Part shown: positions 12,301-27,300 of the stretch, one piece after another
How positions within the stretch are numbered: the stretch's first letter is position 1
Layout: each line of letters starts with the position of its first letter
DNA from: Hydractinia symbiolongicarpus
Lineage: Eukaryota > Cnidaria > Hydrozoa > Anthoathecata > Hydractiniidae
DNA length: 64,000 nt
Assembly: GCF_029227915.1 (NCBI RefSeq)
Contig: NC_079886.1
Span: 14,546,501-14,610,500, forward strand
Direction: 5' to 3'
The notes under the pieces: generated by a model
Told to the model about the DNA's origin: nothing
The model's input: the letters and a program-made list of their open reading frames with translations, nothing else
The model's database searches: none
Made by a program: the position numbers and the translations under genes

Positions 12301-15300
12301 TAGTTGAGATGGACTATGAAAAAATATTACAAAATAGGATAATACAAGGACTGAATACCTCATTCGTACTAATATGTAAATTTTCACCCATTCGCACAAA
12401 ATAATAGTACGCATAAGTTACACAAAACGTGTGAAAACTATTATGCATTAAAATATCATCTTTTTTTAGAAAAAAAGAAAAGCAAATCCGAGTGTAAAAC
12501 CTGAATTACTATTTTCTACTTGTTTGTGGGGAATTTGAACTTGGACAAATATAATAAAATAATAGACGCGAAATACGTTCATAATGCTATTGCACGTAAA
12601 ATTAATATGCACGAAATATTTTTTTTGCTGTGCACAAATTAGTACGAATAAAGTAATCCCGATTTTAAAGAAATTTTTTGAAATATTCGGTTTGTCTTTT
12701 AGCACTGACCTTGTACTTGTCTCGAATCAAATCTACAATATTTGAGGAATCTCTTTCCAACACACCAATGGCAGCTAAAAGATCTTTCCATTCATCAGAA
12801 AGTTTCTAAAATGTTGTGTTCTATTTAATTCTCCCGTTCTGTTTATTTTCGTCAGTCAACATACATAAATAAAAAAGTGAGAAAGAACACAATGCTCCAC
12901 CTGATAAACACCATAGGCATCCTTTGTCACGGCAAATATGGGGACGATTTTGTTCTCTTTCAATTTGGATTTCAATAATGATATAGAAGGATAATCCTGA
13001 AAAAATAACCTAGAACATAGCATATAAAACAAATTAAAGAGATAAAAAACAGCTTTGCGTTCACTTTACCTGCTCATTTGATTTTGTGTATCTCTTTTCA
13101 ACGGAACCAATATCTTGCAAATGACACGCACCATCGTTGGGAACAGTTATACCACCAAGCTAAAAATACACTAATATTTTAGGTTTTTATCACACCTTTG
13201 TCTTATTTGCAGTAAATGTAAATATGTGAAAAAACCCCAGGGTAATTGACGCGAGCAAATTGTAAACTAACAAGGCTTAATGGCAGCAAAGTATACAATA
13301 ACCAGATTCATTTGGATTTATAAGCATGTGGCGACACAACGTGTTATGACAAATACCCAATTAAGTAACCAGGCTACTCAAATTAAATGAGAAGAGATTC
13401 TACGGTAAAAGTTCTGGCATTAAAAACTTAACAGACTTACGAGATTTTCATACAATGCACTAATCTTTTCTTTGTTTGCGTGAAATTAAAAGGAATGTTA
13501 AGGGGGGAATTCGTTGTTTTCAAAAAAAAGCCTACTAATAGTTTCTTTTGATAACTAGTACATTTTCTCCTAATTATTCTGTTTTATGAAGCTTTCCAGA
13601 AAAGCCTGAAACAAGTAACATTTGGAAACTTAAATGAAAAATTCAAGTTATGTGACCTCATGGAGGTTGGAAACAATTTTAGTTGACGACAATTCAGTTC
13701 CAATAGTTACATAAAATTCCAACAAGGGGTATTTAATATGACTATTCGTTAGCCCGTGAAAATTTTTGTTACTATAATTATAGACGCAGTCGTTTTCGAT
13801 TACAAAAATTTTTAAAATGGCTAAGACATCAACTATCATAATATGCGAGTCGCTTAACATTAAAACTTACTTTTCCATCGCCTGCAATATGAGGACTAGC
13901 ATCAGTGACGAAAACAACAATTCTTCTAGACTTTGTAACGTCAGCCCAACCTAATTTCTAGAAGTTTGAAATACATAAAAATCGTATTACTAATAAATAA
14001 AAATATGTAGAAAAAAGTTTTTGGAGATTAAAGATAATCAATTTTTATAGCAGTCAAAAACGAAGGTGCTGGATGATGTCAATATTATATTTGTCCTATT
14101 TTGTTTGTTTTCTTCTTTTTTAAGAAATCAATTTTCATTGTTTGGAAAAAGAAAGGGCGGAGAAAAAGTTTATCGGTCACTATAAACTCCCAGATGTTAA
14201 AAGCATTGCAATTAAAAAACCACATTTAAAAGCAGAGCTTTTGACACATTTTAATGTCAACTACTCTTGGCAAGCTTCTCTTTACTTTGCTGTGTCAATA
14301 TTTTTTATCACTCAATGGCTGCAGTTTCAGCATTTCCAAAAAAAGGAAAAAAGCTGTTCATACAAGTTTTCGCTTATTAGGGCAAGTAAACTTTGACCCT
14401 GTTGTCAGATATTTATCACAATGGCATACTTCGCAAGAAGAATAAGAGAACTTGAATACAAGGAAACCAACATACTGATGAACAAACTGCAACTTGCATC
14501 AAAGCATCAAAACCACCCTCAGGAGTATCAAGGTTTCCTGATATTTTTTGTCGTGAAACCGCTGCCTAAAATATATAAATTTTTCGAGGACAAATGATAG
14601 TTCAGTCTCACAAAATAATTAGATACAGAATTAATATCAACTGACATATATTGGAATAAAAAATAAGAGAGAGAAAGCATTGAATTACATAATTATGTTA
14701 CCTCGAATTTCTTTGCATCCTTATCAAAGTCGAAGTTGTGTTTGTAACCAAAAGTAGGCATGCAAGGCTCTTTGCTCTCTGTTAAACAAGGCTGATTTCT
14801 AGGATGGATATAAAAAGACGTTTTAGTGACATGGTTTTAAAAAGAGCTTATGAAAAAATCTATCATTTAAATCCACTTACAACTTCTCAATCTGGACAAA
14901 CGGCGACACTGTTTTGTCTACAAATGTCCCAAAACCAAGAGAGTAATTAGCAGTGATAGTTTTTATTTCTTCCGCTAAAATAGAATTAAAAACAGTTACA
15001 TAAAACCTTAATCATACTAAAGTTCAAATATGTCCGTGTTCTTTGTCTGTTTTGGGCATCACATTTTTTAAAACATACACTATCACTTACTTTCGTATCA
15101 AGGTTATTTTATTATTAAGATAATGTAAAAGAAAGATTTTAGGGAGAGCACTGAACTTTGTATTAGATCACTTTGAGTTGATGTAAGAGGTTTTTTGGGT
15201 TTGAGAAGTATAACAGGAATCAATAGAGCGAATCTGGTCTGACACATACAACAAGATCACCGCTTAACCTGGACATAATATTTGTGTCAATGGCCGTTCT

Positions 15301-18300
15301 CCATATTTCTTAAATAGGTTAAACAGTATCTCTTGGTCAGAACTGAAAGGTTTACTTTTACATGGCTGTTGGCTAAGTAAAAATGTCTAAAATGTGCTAA
15401 CTGTACTTTTAACAATTTCTACATTGTGGAACATTCCACTCCACTACGCAAAAAAGACCCTGAAAAAAACCCAGGCAAATCAGGCAGGTACCATCAAATA
15501 ACCTAACATCCTAAGCCTTAGTCTGCTGTGAGTATTGACAAGTGTGGAGTGTGTGTAAGTGATATTTGATATTCTGCTATTTTCCATCAAATTGTTTCCA
15601 GGGTTGTCTAGAGAGCTGCATTTTGCCGAAATTGAAGCGACTCCTTGCCAAAAAATGAAAATCATAAAAACTACAGAAAAAATGAAAACTTGAGATATAG
15701 TGACAAAAAACAATACTCTGGGTAGCTGACCATTTCGGGCTGCAGATAAACACACGTTATTTCAAAAGGTGTGACCAGAGCACCAGTGTATCAAAATATG
15801 AAAATGGCAAACTGATATAATGATATCAATATTTTATGTTATATGACAAGGATTTTTGTTAATTATTTACTTAGTCCCCAAAAAGATAAAAAGGTTTATA
15901 GAAGTCCAAAAAAATTTAAGCTGCCATTTGCCTAATATTTTGGACAAAACTACTGTAACTGCAAGAGCTAGCTACAAGTTGGAATGGAGACAAAAGGTGA
16001 TGATGATGTGACGATCTTAATCAGTATACGAATCAATTTAACTACACAATTTCCACCTACAATCTCTGCCAAATGTGTTGGGACATTTTTTAAAATTTCT
16101 TTGAAGACAGAAGTTGCTGCTATGACTCTCCAACATTGTAAGAGGAGGGGGGGGGGGGGGGGGGGGGGGGATTTTTAGAGACAATCTTCCCAAAAGTGTT
16201 GAGACACTTTTTAAAATTCCAATTATTCACACACTTTATGTGTTCATCAAAAGGGGTTTTCAATTTTTATTTGAGATTTTCTGCCATGTTTCGGTTCGAG
16301 GTTAAACTTCTTTGGTCTTTACCATTTACAAAATAGTGGCTGCAACGCCACTTATGTCGGTAAAACTATACAAAATTTGAGGATAAGGTCCTTCGAACAT
16401 TTTGGTGTATTTATAGCAGTTAATGAGCACTTACTCATGACGTCACACTACGCTGACGACAACAATCCTAAAACTATGACTTTGTTAAATGTAAGTTCTT
16501 TTTCACTTTCACTTTCTGATTGTGCTTGTGCAATTCGAAAATGTACTGTCTAGGAGTCTGTTAAAGTGCTGTGAAAATGTGATGGGTTCTGAACAAGTAA
16601 TAATATCAGTTCGATTAGCTGCTGTTTATTGTGTTTGTATCACAAAACTGTTCTAAATTTCTTCTCACAGGTTCTGTACCAGAACATTCATCGCATTAAG
16701 TAATTATGCACATTTTGTTTATAGCATTGACTTTTATTTTGTTTCTGTTATTTTGCATAAAAGTATATAATATTTGTGTCAATACACATTATTTTGTGGC
16801 AGACGGGAAAAAAATTTAAGTGAGAGAAATTTTTTTATAGATTTCTAAAGCCTAAAACCTACTAAGATAACTACTATAATAACAAATAAATAACTACTGT
16901 ATTTCACAACTAAGTATCTATATTCTAGTTCCCAGCAACATTTTTAACAGAATTTTCATGGCTGTATGGGGTGAAGATAAGTAGGTTTGGATGCACTTAC
17001 CAGTAAACATCAAATATGAGATCCTTGACTCAAGATAGCCAAGAATATTTATGTACTATAGTAGTAACAGCATTTTCTATTTGATCTTTAACTTTTTCTT
17101 GTTAATTATTTTGTGTATATTGACCCATGACCATCGTAATAATTAGAAATATATTCCATTGTTTTTTTTAATTTAGTCATCCGTTTGGCAAATGTGAATA
17201 CTCGATTATAAGTAATTCAGCACTTACCAAAGATGTGAGCAAAACTGGTGTTTTAACAGACTGATTTATCTTTCGGGTCTGCTGTGTTGTCGTTTTACGT
17301 TTTTAGGTGAAAATTTACAGATTTTTAAAACATTAGTCTTTGTTCATGACTTTTTTGTCGTACTAGCTGTAACATTTAAAGTTGTTATAGTTTTTATAGC
17401 ACAAATTAAGCCAGTTGGTCTGGTCTTCAAAATCAACAATCATCTTGAACTTTTATTAGGCAGCCATGTCACAACGTAAATCGCCTCTCCTTTAACAAAT
17501 TCTGGAAATTTTAGATTGGAATAAGAAACGCTTGTTTAGATATGTAGTGGTAACCACTGGCCACAGAAAAACGACCATAAATTGCCATCATAAGTTTCGC
17601 TATGAAATGAACTGTGTTTTTGTTAAATTTGATAATTTTTGACATGAAAAATTGAAAAATGAATTCAACTGGTGTCAAAATGGTCAGGTACAGATTTTCA
17701 GAAATTTTGTCCACAGATGATAGCAAATTAGAAATGTTTTTGTCTTCACCTAAAAAGGCATCGGACCTTAGTATATCTACATCTCTTGAGCCGTTAGTAG
17801 TTAGAAATTTGGTAGAGATAATTTTTTAAATATTTTTACATTACACATCTAAAATCAGCCAATTTGAAGATGGAAGACATGCCTGGTTGATTTGGCATGT
17901 ATTGACCAAAAAAATTAAATTTTTCGTGACTGAAAATTAGCAAAGAATTGCCTATTTGCTAAAAATGCTAAAAGGAGACACAAATATTTGTCAACCTAAT
18001 GTATGTAATGTATGATATCTTTCACAGCGGCTGTACAATCATTTCAGGGTGATCACTAATAAAATGAGAACAAAAGTAAGGATATTAAGGAGAATTAAGG
18101 AGAAATCTTGACATTTTTAAGGATATTTTGCTGCGAAGGAGAATAAAAAAAATATATAAATAAAAAATAAGGAGAATTAAGGAGAAAACCAATTTTAGTT
18201 CCCTATCTTTAATGTTACATACTATGTTCTATAATAAGAAAATTATACATATTATACAAATATACATAGAAATTATGCCCTAAAAGATTGAAAATATAGG

Positions 18301-21300
18301 ATTTCAGGTAATGGAGAAATATGTATTATTTCACTGGTGAGATACATGAACACATTTCCAAAAAAGTTACGACCAGAAAAATTAAGAAATAAGGAGAAAT
18401 TAAGGAGAATAGCTAAAATTACATTTTTTAAGTATATTTAAGTACCTTTAAGGAGATTTTCTTTTTCTAAGGTTATTTAAGGAATTTAAGGCGTGGTGAA
18501 CCTGCATTTAAAACGACATTTTCTTAATCTGTCAACAAAAACTACAAGGGACCAAACTGCATCGCCCCACTGGTCTTGTTAAATTTGAAAAAAAATATCG
18601 AACACACTGTTACAAAAAGAAAATTTGATACCTACCTATCTTTGTACCAAGTGTTTTTAATTTAGTCAAATCATCATCCATAGATCTAGACATGTCCATA
18701 AGATAATACAGTTGCACAGGAAAGTCTTTTGCAGGTCGAACAGTCAGTTTAAAAGTTTGGGTTTGATCTGTAAAAATAGGAAGAAGTAATTATGAAAAAT
18801 ATAAAACACAACCAATATAATTAGGATGTTGCTGGAAATATGGAACATAACAAAATTCATAATTACTAATGAACTAATTCAAGAACATTTTATTTTTCTT
18901 ATTAACATCAACATTAATTTGAAATGATTTTACCTTTTCGGAGTCTAAGTTGAACCTTTTGTGGTCGGACTTGAACAATTGAATCAAATTTATTATTCAC
19001 AGTAAACTAGGAACAAAACAATAAAATATTGCCTAAAAATCAAAATGTAAAATGTAATTTCAACAAAATAGCTTTAAAATAATCAATCCACAAAGAAAAT
19101 TTTTTACCATTTTTAACTCAACTTTGCAAAAACCTAACCAAATGGAATACATCACAAAATTGCATTCGATATAGATCCAGTCAAACGTTTAATTTTTAAC
19201 AGTGTTTAAATTAGGCAGAGAAAATACTCTAAACAACATAAATATGTAGGTGTTGGAGTATGCAGTTTGTTAAAGAAATTGTTGATGTGCAAGACAACAA
19301 AAGATTTGAATTAACATATTATTTAAATTAAGGGATATCAGATTATGGATGACAGGATTTCCCCTCCCAAATGTGAGATAAAGTAACTTTTGTAGAAATT
19401 TTTGTTTGGTTTATTAATGCTTACTTTTTTTAATCACAATTTAAAGATAAAAGCAGGAGCCTAAAACATGCAGCTTTAACAGTTGTCACAAAAAGACATA
19501 GATTGCAGGCAGATGTCACCAGTTTTTCTAAATTTATTCACATTTTATTCAAATAGAAATCTCCCTAGTCCTGTTTTTACTCATTTTATCGTTATTCTTC
19601 ATTTGTATGTAAGATGCTGGCGTGTACTGGTGTTGATGGGTGGAATAAATCAGTGATGAATTAAACCCTTAGATTGTGACGTCATAGATTACGACCTTGA
19701 CTAACTTTTCATAATGTAGCAATTGGTCTGTGGTTGTGAACAATATGCTTCGACAATTATGTCGGATAAAATAAAACGATAAATCTGACGATTTGGAAAA
19801 AGTATTTAGTACGTCACAGCAGATCTGAATCTAGGAATTTTTTAACTCTGTCAACAGATCCAAATGTTAGATAAAGGGTTATGTATGTACATTATTTCTA
19901 GGGATTTAACTGCTAAAAATCAAACAGGATTTGAACATTTATTTTTTTATCAGTGAGTTTCTAGTTCTAAACATAATCCTAATAGCAGTTATTAGATCTT
20001 TACCATATGGATTTTATAGAAAATAAAAAGAGTGGTAGATTTGAATAATAGCCAATATCTAAGACTTTCGAGGCATGGGTATCATAGCTACGCATTACAG
20101 TAAAAAAGAGTAAAAAGGACGACTCCAACTTAATTAGTTAAGTTCTAGTCTTTGTTCTACGAGCGAAGTCGATAGTAACTTATGGTTGGTCGGTCACCGA
20201 AATAAAAATAATTTTATCGAGAATGTATAGTCGGAACAACAACAAAAAATAAAAAAAAATAGCAACGGAGGAGGGCGTTACGACGACCATTTTTTTTCTA
20301 TGTATTTTCGCATAACGCACAGAGTATATATAATTTGCGAAGGAAAAATAATAATTTGTCTCACTAAAAAACATGTAACTAGTTCTTAAGGTAAAAAGAT
20401 AAAAATACTTGCATGCTCAAAAACTTATGTTATGCAGCAAGAATTATTCTTGCTCTATTTTGAAAGTTGTGCAGAATTTACTTGTATTGTTGTGAAAGTT
20501 ATACAGCTAGTAATACTTGCGCTGTTTCAAAATTTATACAGCAAGTTATTCTTCTTCCACTTAAATTAATAAAACAAACTTTTAATGTTTTTTGCACGTT
20601 TTATAAGAAAATCTAAATTTAAGTTTACATTCTTTTTACGGACTATGGTTTAGTTGATAATATTTAAAGTCTTTTGCAGCGTTAAAATCATTTATTTAAG
20701 ATTCATAATGGAGGAGGGTGTTACGACAATTGTATTCTACCTTGTTTTTATTATTTTTCCTAAACGGTATCGACTGAAAGTCCTGCTGCATCATATTTTA
20801 GCTAGCGTAATTTTAAACATATATAATAACCATAACGAAAGAGGGTGTTACGACAATAATAATCTGTCTTGTTTTTCATTTGTATTATAATTATTTTAGC
20901 GAAGGTAGCTAGTTTTTTTTATAAACCACATAAAAATTTAAACTTCTGTTTAAACCACGTAACTATTTTTGTGATAAGAAAATTAGCGCATCGCGCTACA
21001 TTGATATTCAACCAACAAAAATATCATTATTATCTTTTATGCTCATTATATTTTCATGGGATGGGATGAGAAATTGTTTGTGTTTTTTCATTTTTTTCGT
21101 TAAAACTTTTTTGCTTGATATTATTTTTTTGTTTTTGTTAAAATTAGGGTCGGTTAGGCCATAGAACAACTAATTAAGTTGGAATCGCGTTATAAAAAAA
21201 CAAACTGGCAAGGGTGGTATCTACTCCTCAGAACATGTAGGTTTACTTTATGAAAGAAGTCGATGGAAAAAAGAAGTTTTTGATCCAACAGGGTTTGGAT

Positions 21301-24300
21301 GCGGCATATGGGCTCTTTCCCCCGCCAACTAAGCAATTGACTGCATAGGATGGTCTTAAGAAAACGTAGAAATAGATGTATAGCTGTAAAAAAAATGGAA
21401 TAATTTAATACATAATTTAAAATATATCTAATCCACTCTGCTAACACTTTTGTTTTTACGAATCAATATATTCCACATATAAAAGGTTTGAATTAAAGAA
21501 AATTAAAATGATTAAAAAAAAAATATTTTTTTTTTCTAAAAAAAAATTTTTTTCTTCTTTATGTTATTTGTATTGTTTCCCTTCAATTTACCATGTGTAC
21601 TGTATACCTGTTGCCAATCAGATTGAGGAATTTATTTTATTCTCTAGTTATTTTTTGTACAAAAAATAAGAACTTATTTACTAACTGGGGGAGCAATTGA
21701 AAACTCAGCTGTTATCTCAATTTTATCATGCGATCGATCTCACATTTATTGATAGACCTGCTGTTTGTAAAAAAAACTGGAATTTAAACAATTTCTTAAG
21801 AGGGGATTTGGCAATGTCAAATAAAAAACAAAAACAAAAAAACGAGAAGGCATAGAAATAATTGATAAAAAAGCCAGTAATATATCAACATACCTTTACA
21901 CTCCCATCCTCTATAACAATCTTTTTACATCCACTAGTTTGTAATGTAGGCTTAGCATTGCACCTAGGCCTACGGGCATTAGTGCCATCAGTGAAATCCT
22001 ACAAACAAATATGTAATTTTTAATTAATCTTGTTCTCTAAGCAACTTAGGAATTTGCTCAGATGTCAAGTTGCTTATTTTTACTCAATATCCAAATCTGA
22101 AGTTGCTCAGTGGTTGCCAATTTTATTAAAATAGTTTTTGCAATTAAAGTAAGAAGGGAAAATAAATACAGTGAAGTGTGCACCCAAGAAGTTATTGTAG
22201 CTTCTTTTTTGTGGACTTGTTTATTTCCCTGTGTTAAAAGCGCATCTCTCTTGATTTTCGCAACAAATTTTTTGTGTTGCTTGTGCTTATATTTTCACAG
22301 AACTAAAGTTTCTTAATAATATTATAAAGCTAGTTCAGTTGCAGAAATGTGATTGAAGTATACAATAAAAGGCAATTTTCGCAGTAAACGCCTTTAATGT
22401 CATTGTTACAATTTTACTGATTTTCTTACAGCGTACCGTATTAAGTGAAAGATCATCCCTGCTTAATGAAATACCCTTCCAATAAACAAACCCCTCTTTC
22501 ATGGAAAATATTTAATAACTGTCTCTTTTAAAGTTTGAAATAATATCACCAAGTTAGTTTATAGTACTATTTTAAATTTGAAGACGAACTTAAAGGGAAC
22601 CCAAGGTATAAAATGATGTTAGACTTAGAGCTAAAAAAGTTGGTTAACAATTTTTTTAAAAAACTCTTTTTACTCTCAAGATATTCACATTTAAAGAATT
22701 TCAGATTTGTCATATTTAAGTAATAGCAAAATGTGCATCCAAACTTCATTAATGCATAGATAATATATAGGTGAATTGATTAACATAAATTATTTTGCTA
22801 AAGTGACATTCGTTTGCTCGTCCCAAGCTTTCAATTTATCGGTAAGCTTGTATAAGCCCTGAATATTTACTCACAAAATTTGATTGCAAACTGACATGCA
22901 GATCCCAAGTTATAGGGTCGTCAGGAAAAAACATTTTATGTTAATCAATTCACTTTTATAATATCTATGCATTGATAAAGTTTGAATCACATCCCGTAAC
23001 AGGTCTAAAATTACTGATGACAGAAAATGTCAAAATTTTCTATTACTTAATTATGACATCATAATTTATGCAGCATAATTAAATCTGAAATTGTTTAAAT
23101 ATAAATATCTTAAGAACGAAAAGTGCTTTTTAAAAAAATTCAAATATACTCTATAATGTAATTCCAACATCATTTTATACTTTACTTCTGCTTCTGCTTG
23201 GTCTCATGAGGAGAGTTATTCAGCAAAATGGTAAGTGATAGGGAATGTTTTTTCTACGACAGGGTAACTGTTTGTTATCTGTGTTTTCATTACAGCAGTT
23301 AGAGGAAGTTATTTTTGGAAAAAACAATATAAACACCTGAAGTGCTTTATCGCCTAAAGGAGACCCAAGGTATAAAATAATGTTGCGCATAAATAGTTAG
23401 TTAACAAGTCTTTCTAAATTTATTAAAAATCTCTTTTCATTCTCTTGATATTCACATTTAAAAAATTTCAAATTTAACTATGCTGCATAAATTATAATGT
23501 TACATTTAAGTAACAGCAAATTTTGACATTTTCTGTCATCAGTAATTTTAGACCTGTTAAAAGATGTGCATTGAAACTTTATAAATGGATAGAAATTATA
23601 AAGTTGAATTGATTAACATAATTTTTTGGGCAAAATGGCAGTCGTTTGCTCGTCCCAGTCTTAATTTTTTGCTCACAATTCCATAATTTGGGATCTGCAT
23701 GTTAGCTTGCAATCAACATCAATTTATACCTTGGGTTCCCTTTAAACATGTGTTTTATTTAAAGCGAAGTTGCAGTTCAATTTCAGAACTTTCACGAGTC
23801 TGTTGATGCTAAGGTTTACAATAGGCTTTATCCTGTATCTTTATTTAAACAACTATTATATGTGGCGTAAAATATACAGATGGCTTGAAATCTGATGCAC
23901 TGCCACTTGCATGGGTTATGGTCACACAAGTCCACTTAGAATTGCATTTTTTCTTGTACATAGAAAATCATGTAGTTAAAAAATGAATATATACATAAAT
24001 TTGCTAATTTTTTTAAATTAAAGAAATCACAATAGTTATTCTAACAAATCAAGTATATTTATATGTCAAAATTTATAATTTTAGATCTTTTAAAATTGAT
24101 AGAGTTTCGTTAGGGTAAACTTAAAGTAATCTTGTGACTAACCACAAAGATGGCAAAACAGACACTGGTCATATTGTAACTGATGATTAAAAAAAATTAA
24201 AATTAAAGATATTATGTTACGATATATTACAATGTTAGATGTCCAGATTCCAGTACTCTAGATGAAGATACATAAAAATGTGAAAATCGAACTTCTCTTT

Positions 24301-27300
24301 ATTTTTTAATTCTTCATCCACATCAACAGGAATGTTTCAGCAAAATTGTTAAAAAAGAGCAAACTCTGGGAGTACTAACAATATTGCTTATATTAACGCT
24401 ACTCCATGAGAAACAGGTAAAGTATCGGTAAGAGTTTTTAGATTCATTGGTAATTTCAAAATATTTACTGGTAATCATTTAAGGATATTACCAGTACAAT
24501 GTCTTACTACCGAATTTAATGATATTATAGGTTGCTACCATTTTCCCCAAAACAAGTTACTATCAAAAATAATAATAACAAAGAAGAAGTTCGTTTATAC
24601 AAATTGCACTGTTAGCATTATGTAAAATAAATTTGTAACATATTATAGCGTCTTATTGAAAGCTTGAAGCAGTAGTTCCGCGCTGTAATTAAACACTGGC
24701 TTATAAAAAACTCATGTAATGTAACAAAAATTTCTACTATGTAGGTAATTTTTTTATGCCATAGTTTACATCTTTCTCTATTGCAAAAAAAACAAGATGC
24801 AGGAGCTGCATAAACTATCTCACATGTCAATGTCAATTACACATCACTGCAACAATATAATTTTAATTTATTAGCGGAGTCATTTCATAAAACCTAAAAA
24901 TTGATTTACGGTTGATTGTGGCATTAAGGATATGATGCATGGCTATGATACGTACTGATTTTTTATATTTATCTATTAGATACATGCATGTGAAATTCTT
25001 AGATCCTATACCTCTTAGAGCCTTTAGCCATTTCTCGAAGATCCACCTAAAAATTCTTATGAAATCCTCATAATGGGGAAATTCATTAGTATTATTCTAA
25101 AAACTTGAATGTCACAGCACAACTTTATTTCGTTAAGAGGAATCATTTCCCCCCAAAAAATTTAAAAACCTCTGTATTTCGCATCAATAAATCATTTTGT
25201 GTTAATTCGCCAGCTGTTAAATGGTCAAATTAAATATTTTTACTCAAGGTGTAATGGCTCAGTTGGCTAACGCGTCGTAACGTGAGCCCAAAGGTTGTCG
25301 GTTCGAATCCACTTGAGGGCAGTTTTTCTAAAAAAAAATTTGCGTAAAAAAGCTCGTTAGTTGGTTAGTCAGTTAGGAGCCTTAAACCTTTAAAAAAGCT
25401 TTGTGATAAATCTCAAACATTGCCATAACTTATTAAGAAATGATAAACATCACAGTATTTTTTGAGAAATGAAAAATTTCTTACAAAGTTTTAACATCGC
25501 CCTATTTAATTAAGGAACGATTTATTAAAATAATTTCTTTGCAAAGCTTTAATTTATTATGAATAATAGATTGAAATGCTTCCTTACAAAGCTTTTAACT
25601 TGCTATATTTTATTAAGAAGCAATGAAAAAGTTTCCTATAAAGTTTTTACATCATATTTTATTATGAAACATCCTTTAACAACTAGTCAGTGACCCGTAA
25701 GAAAATTCCAAGGCTACTTGCGGTACCATTTTGCTTGACACACAGACAGGCAGACATATACGCAGACTTGGAGAGAAGTAAAATCTCTGGCGTGCGGGCC
25801 ATCTTTTTGGCAAGTGCAACAGACCATAAAGTGAAGTTAGGCGTGCGTAGTACACACCTTAAACACTCAGCTAGCATGTGTTTTTTTTCTATCCTTCAAA
25901 AACTGTAAGGAAGTGGGACGAAACCCACATGGGGTATAATTTTTTTTTGTATAAATTTTGTTAAAATGTAGCTTAATTTTCTGAATGAATTTTGAAGTTT
26001 TAATTGAGCCACTTGGATAAACCATATTTTGTTTTATATGTTTTAAGTTTTCTTTAGTGATGGCATTTTTGCTATTTAATTAGCTTATTTAAATGTACAG
26101 CCTTACTTTGTTTTTTAACAGCGCCTGACAAATTTATTACTTGTGGTAAGTGTGATCATGAATATGAAACTTCATGATGGCACATGGCAGATAAAAACAA
26201 AACGAAATAGATGCCAAATCAAGGATGATTAAAAGAGACATAATATTTGAATTATATCGTTATTTTGCATGTTTCGATATTTAATTTTTGAAGTTATAAT
26301 AGGGGAGATATAGCTACAGAAACGTGCTTGTTTTGTTTCATATGATTAAAGGCTTTTGCAGTCTCCAGTGTTTGGGGTTCACTGGTTAAACTCGTCCCCA
26401 CCTTTTAGGATCACGCCAAAATACTTTTTAGTTTGCGATCATACGCACGCCAAAAACATAATGGTGTGTGCAGAGGAGTGCGTCATTCCTATTCAAGCCT
26501 GTATAGGAATATACAGGCTTGATATATATATATATATATATAAGCCTGAGTGTGGCATACAATTATGGCGTAATGGCGTAATAAATTATGGCGTAATGAA
26601 CAGTTCCTATGCTGCTGGAAAGAATATCTACAGCTTAGAAATTAAATAATATGGCATAACAAATAACACATACATCGAATGTAATCCAACAATTTTTTCA
26701 GCATGAAATTGGAGTATTTTACTAAAAATAGGAATATCCCAAATTGAAAACGTCACATATTTTTATTCAAAATTAATAATAACAAAGATTGTTTCGTTAC
26801 ATTAAAGCATGATTAGGGACCATCTCCACGATCGTTTCACGTTTTATACGAATTGAAACGATTATGATCGTTTCGAGATCATATCATCATTTGTTTAGAG
26901 ATGGTGAGAAGGTGAAACGATTGAATTTTATTTTAACCTGTAAGCTTAAAAATGAAACGAAGTGGAAGAGAATGGGATATGAATGGGAAAGGATTCCGAA
27001 ACTATTTTGAAACCAATGCAGAAAAAACTTTTGAAACGAATTTCCAAACAAATTCTGAAGCGAAACGTGATAAATTATTGCTTGAAACTATTTGAAGACA
27101 TTCCTTTCTCACTTTGACAGCCATTGCAAAAATATGCACAAGACCTTCATTGAATAGGGTGGTAAAACTACGTAGTTTCGAAACCAACTATGACTATATT
27201 TGATCCTGTTTTGATAGTTTTGATAGTTAGATAAAAAACTACGACGACTTTCATAGTTTTCAAGCAAATTACGTCAACATTTTAACTATCTACGATCCCT

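Larger units (their letters stand above)
15000..18635. other. Integrin intron 5, no gene seen
   Basis: AT-rich intron between exons 6 and 5. It contains a pure G tract at 16147-16170 and an AAGGAGAATT-rich stretch near 18060-18490. I see no coding sequence. Confidence 0.6.

Noticed and set aside
15480-15755. 91-residue minus frame in an integrin intron
   Set aside because: No similarity to anything I know, and surrounding intron composition is unchanged.
26356-26649. 97-residue frame
   Set aside because: It runs through a TA tract and short GGCGTAAT repeats; no domain and no splice context.
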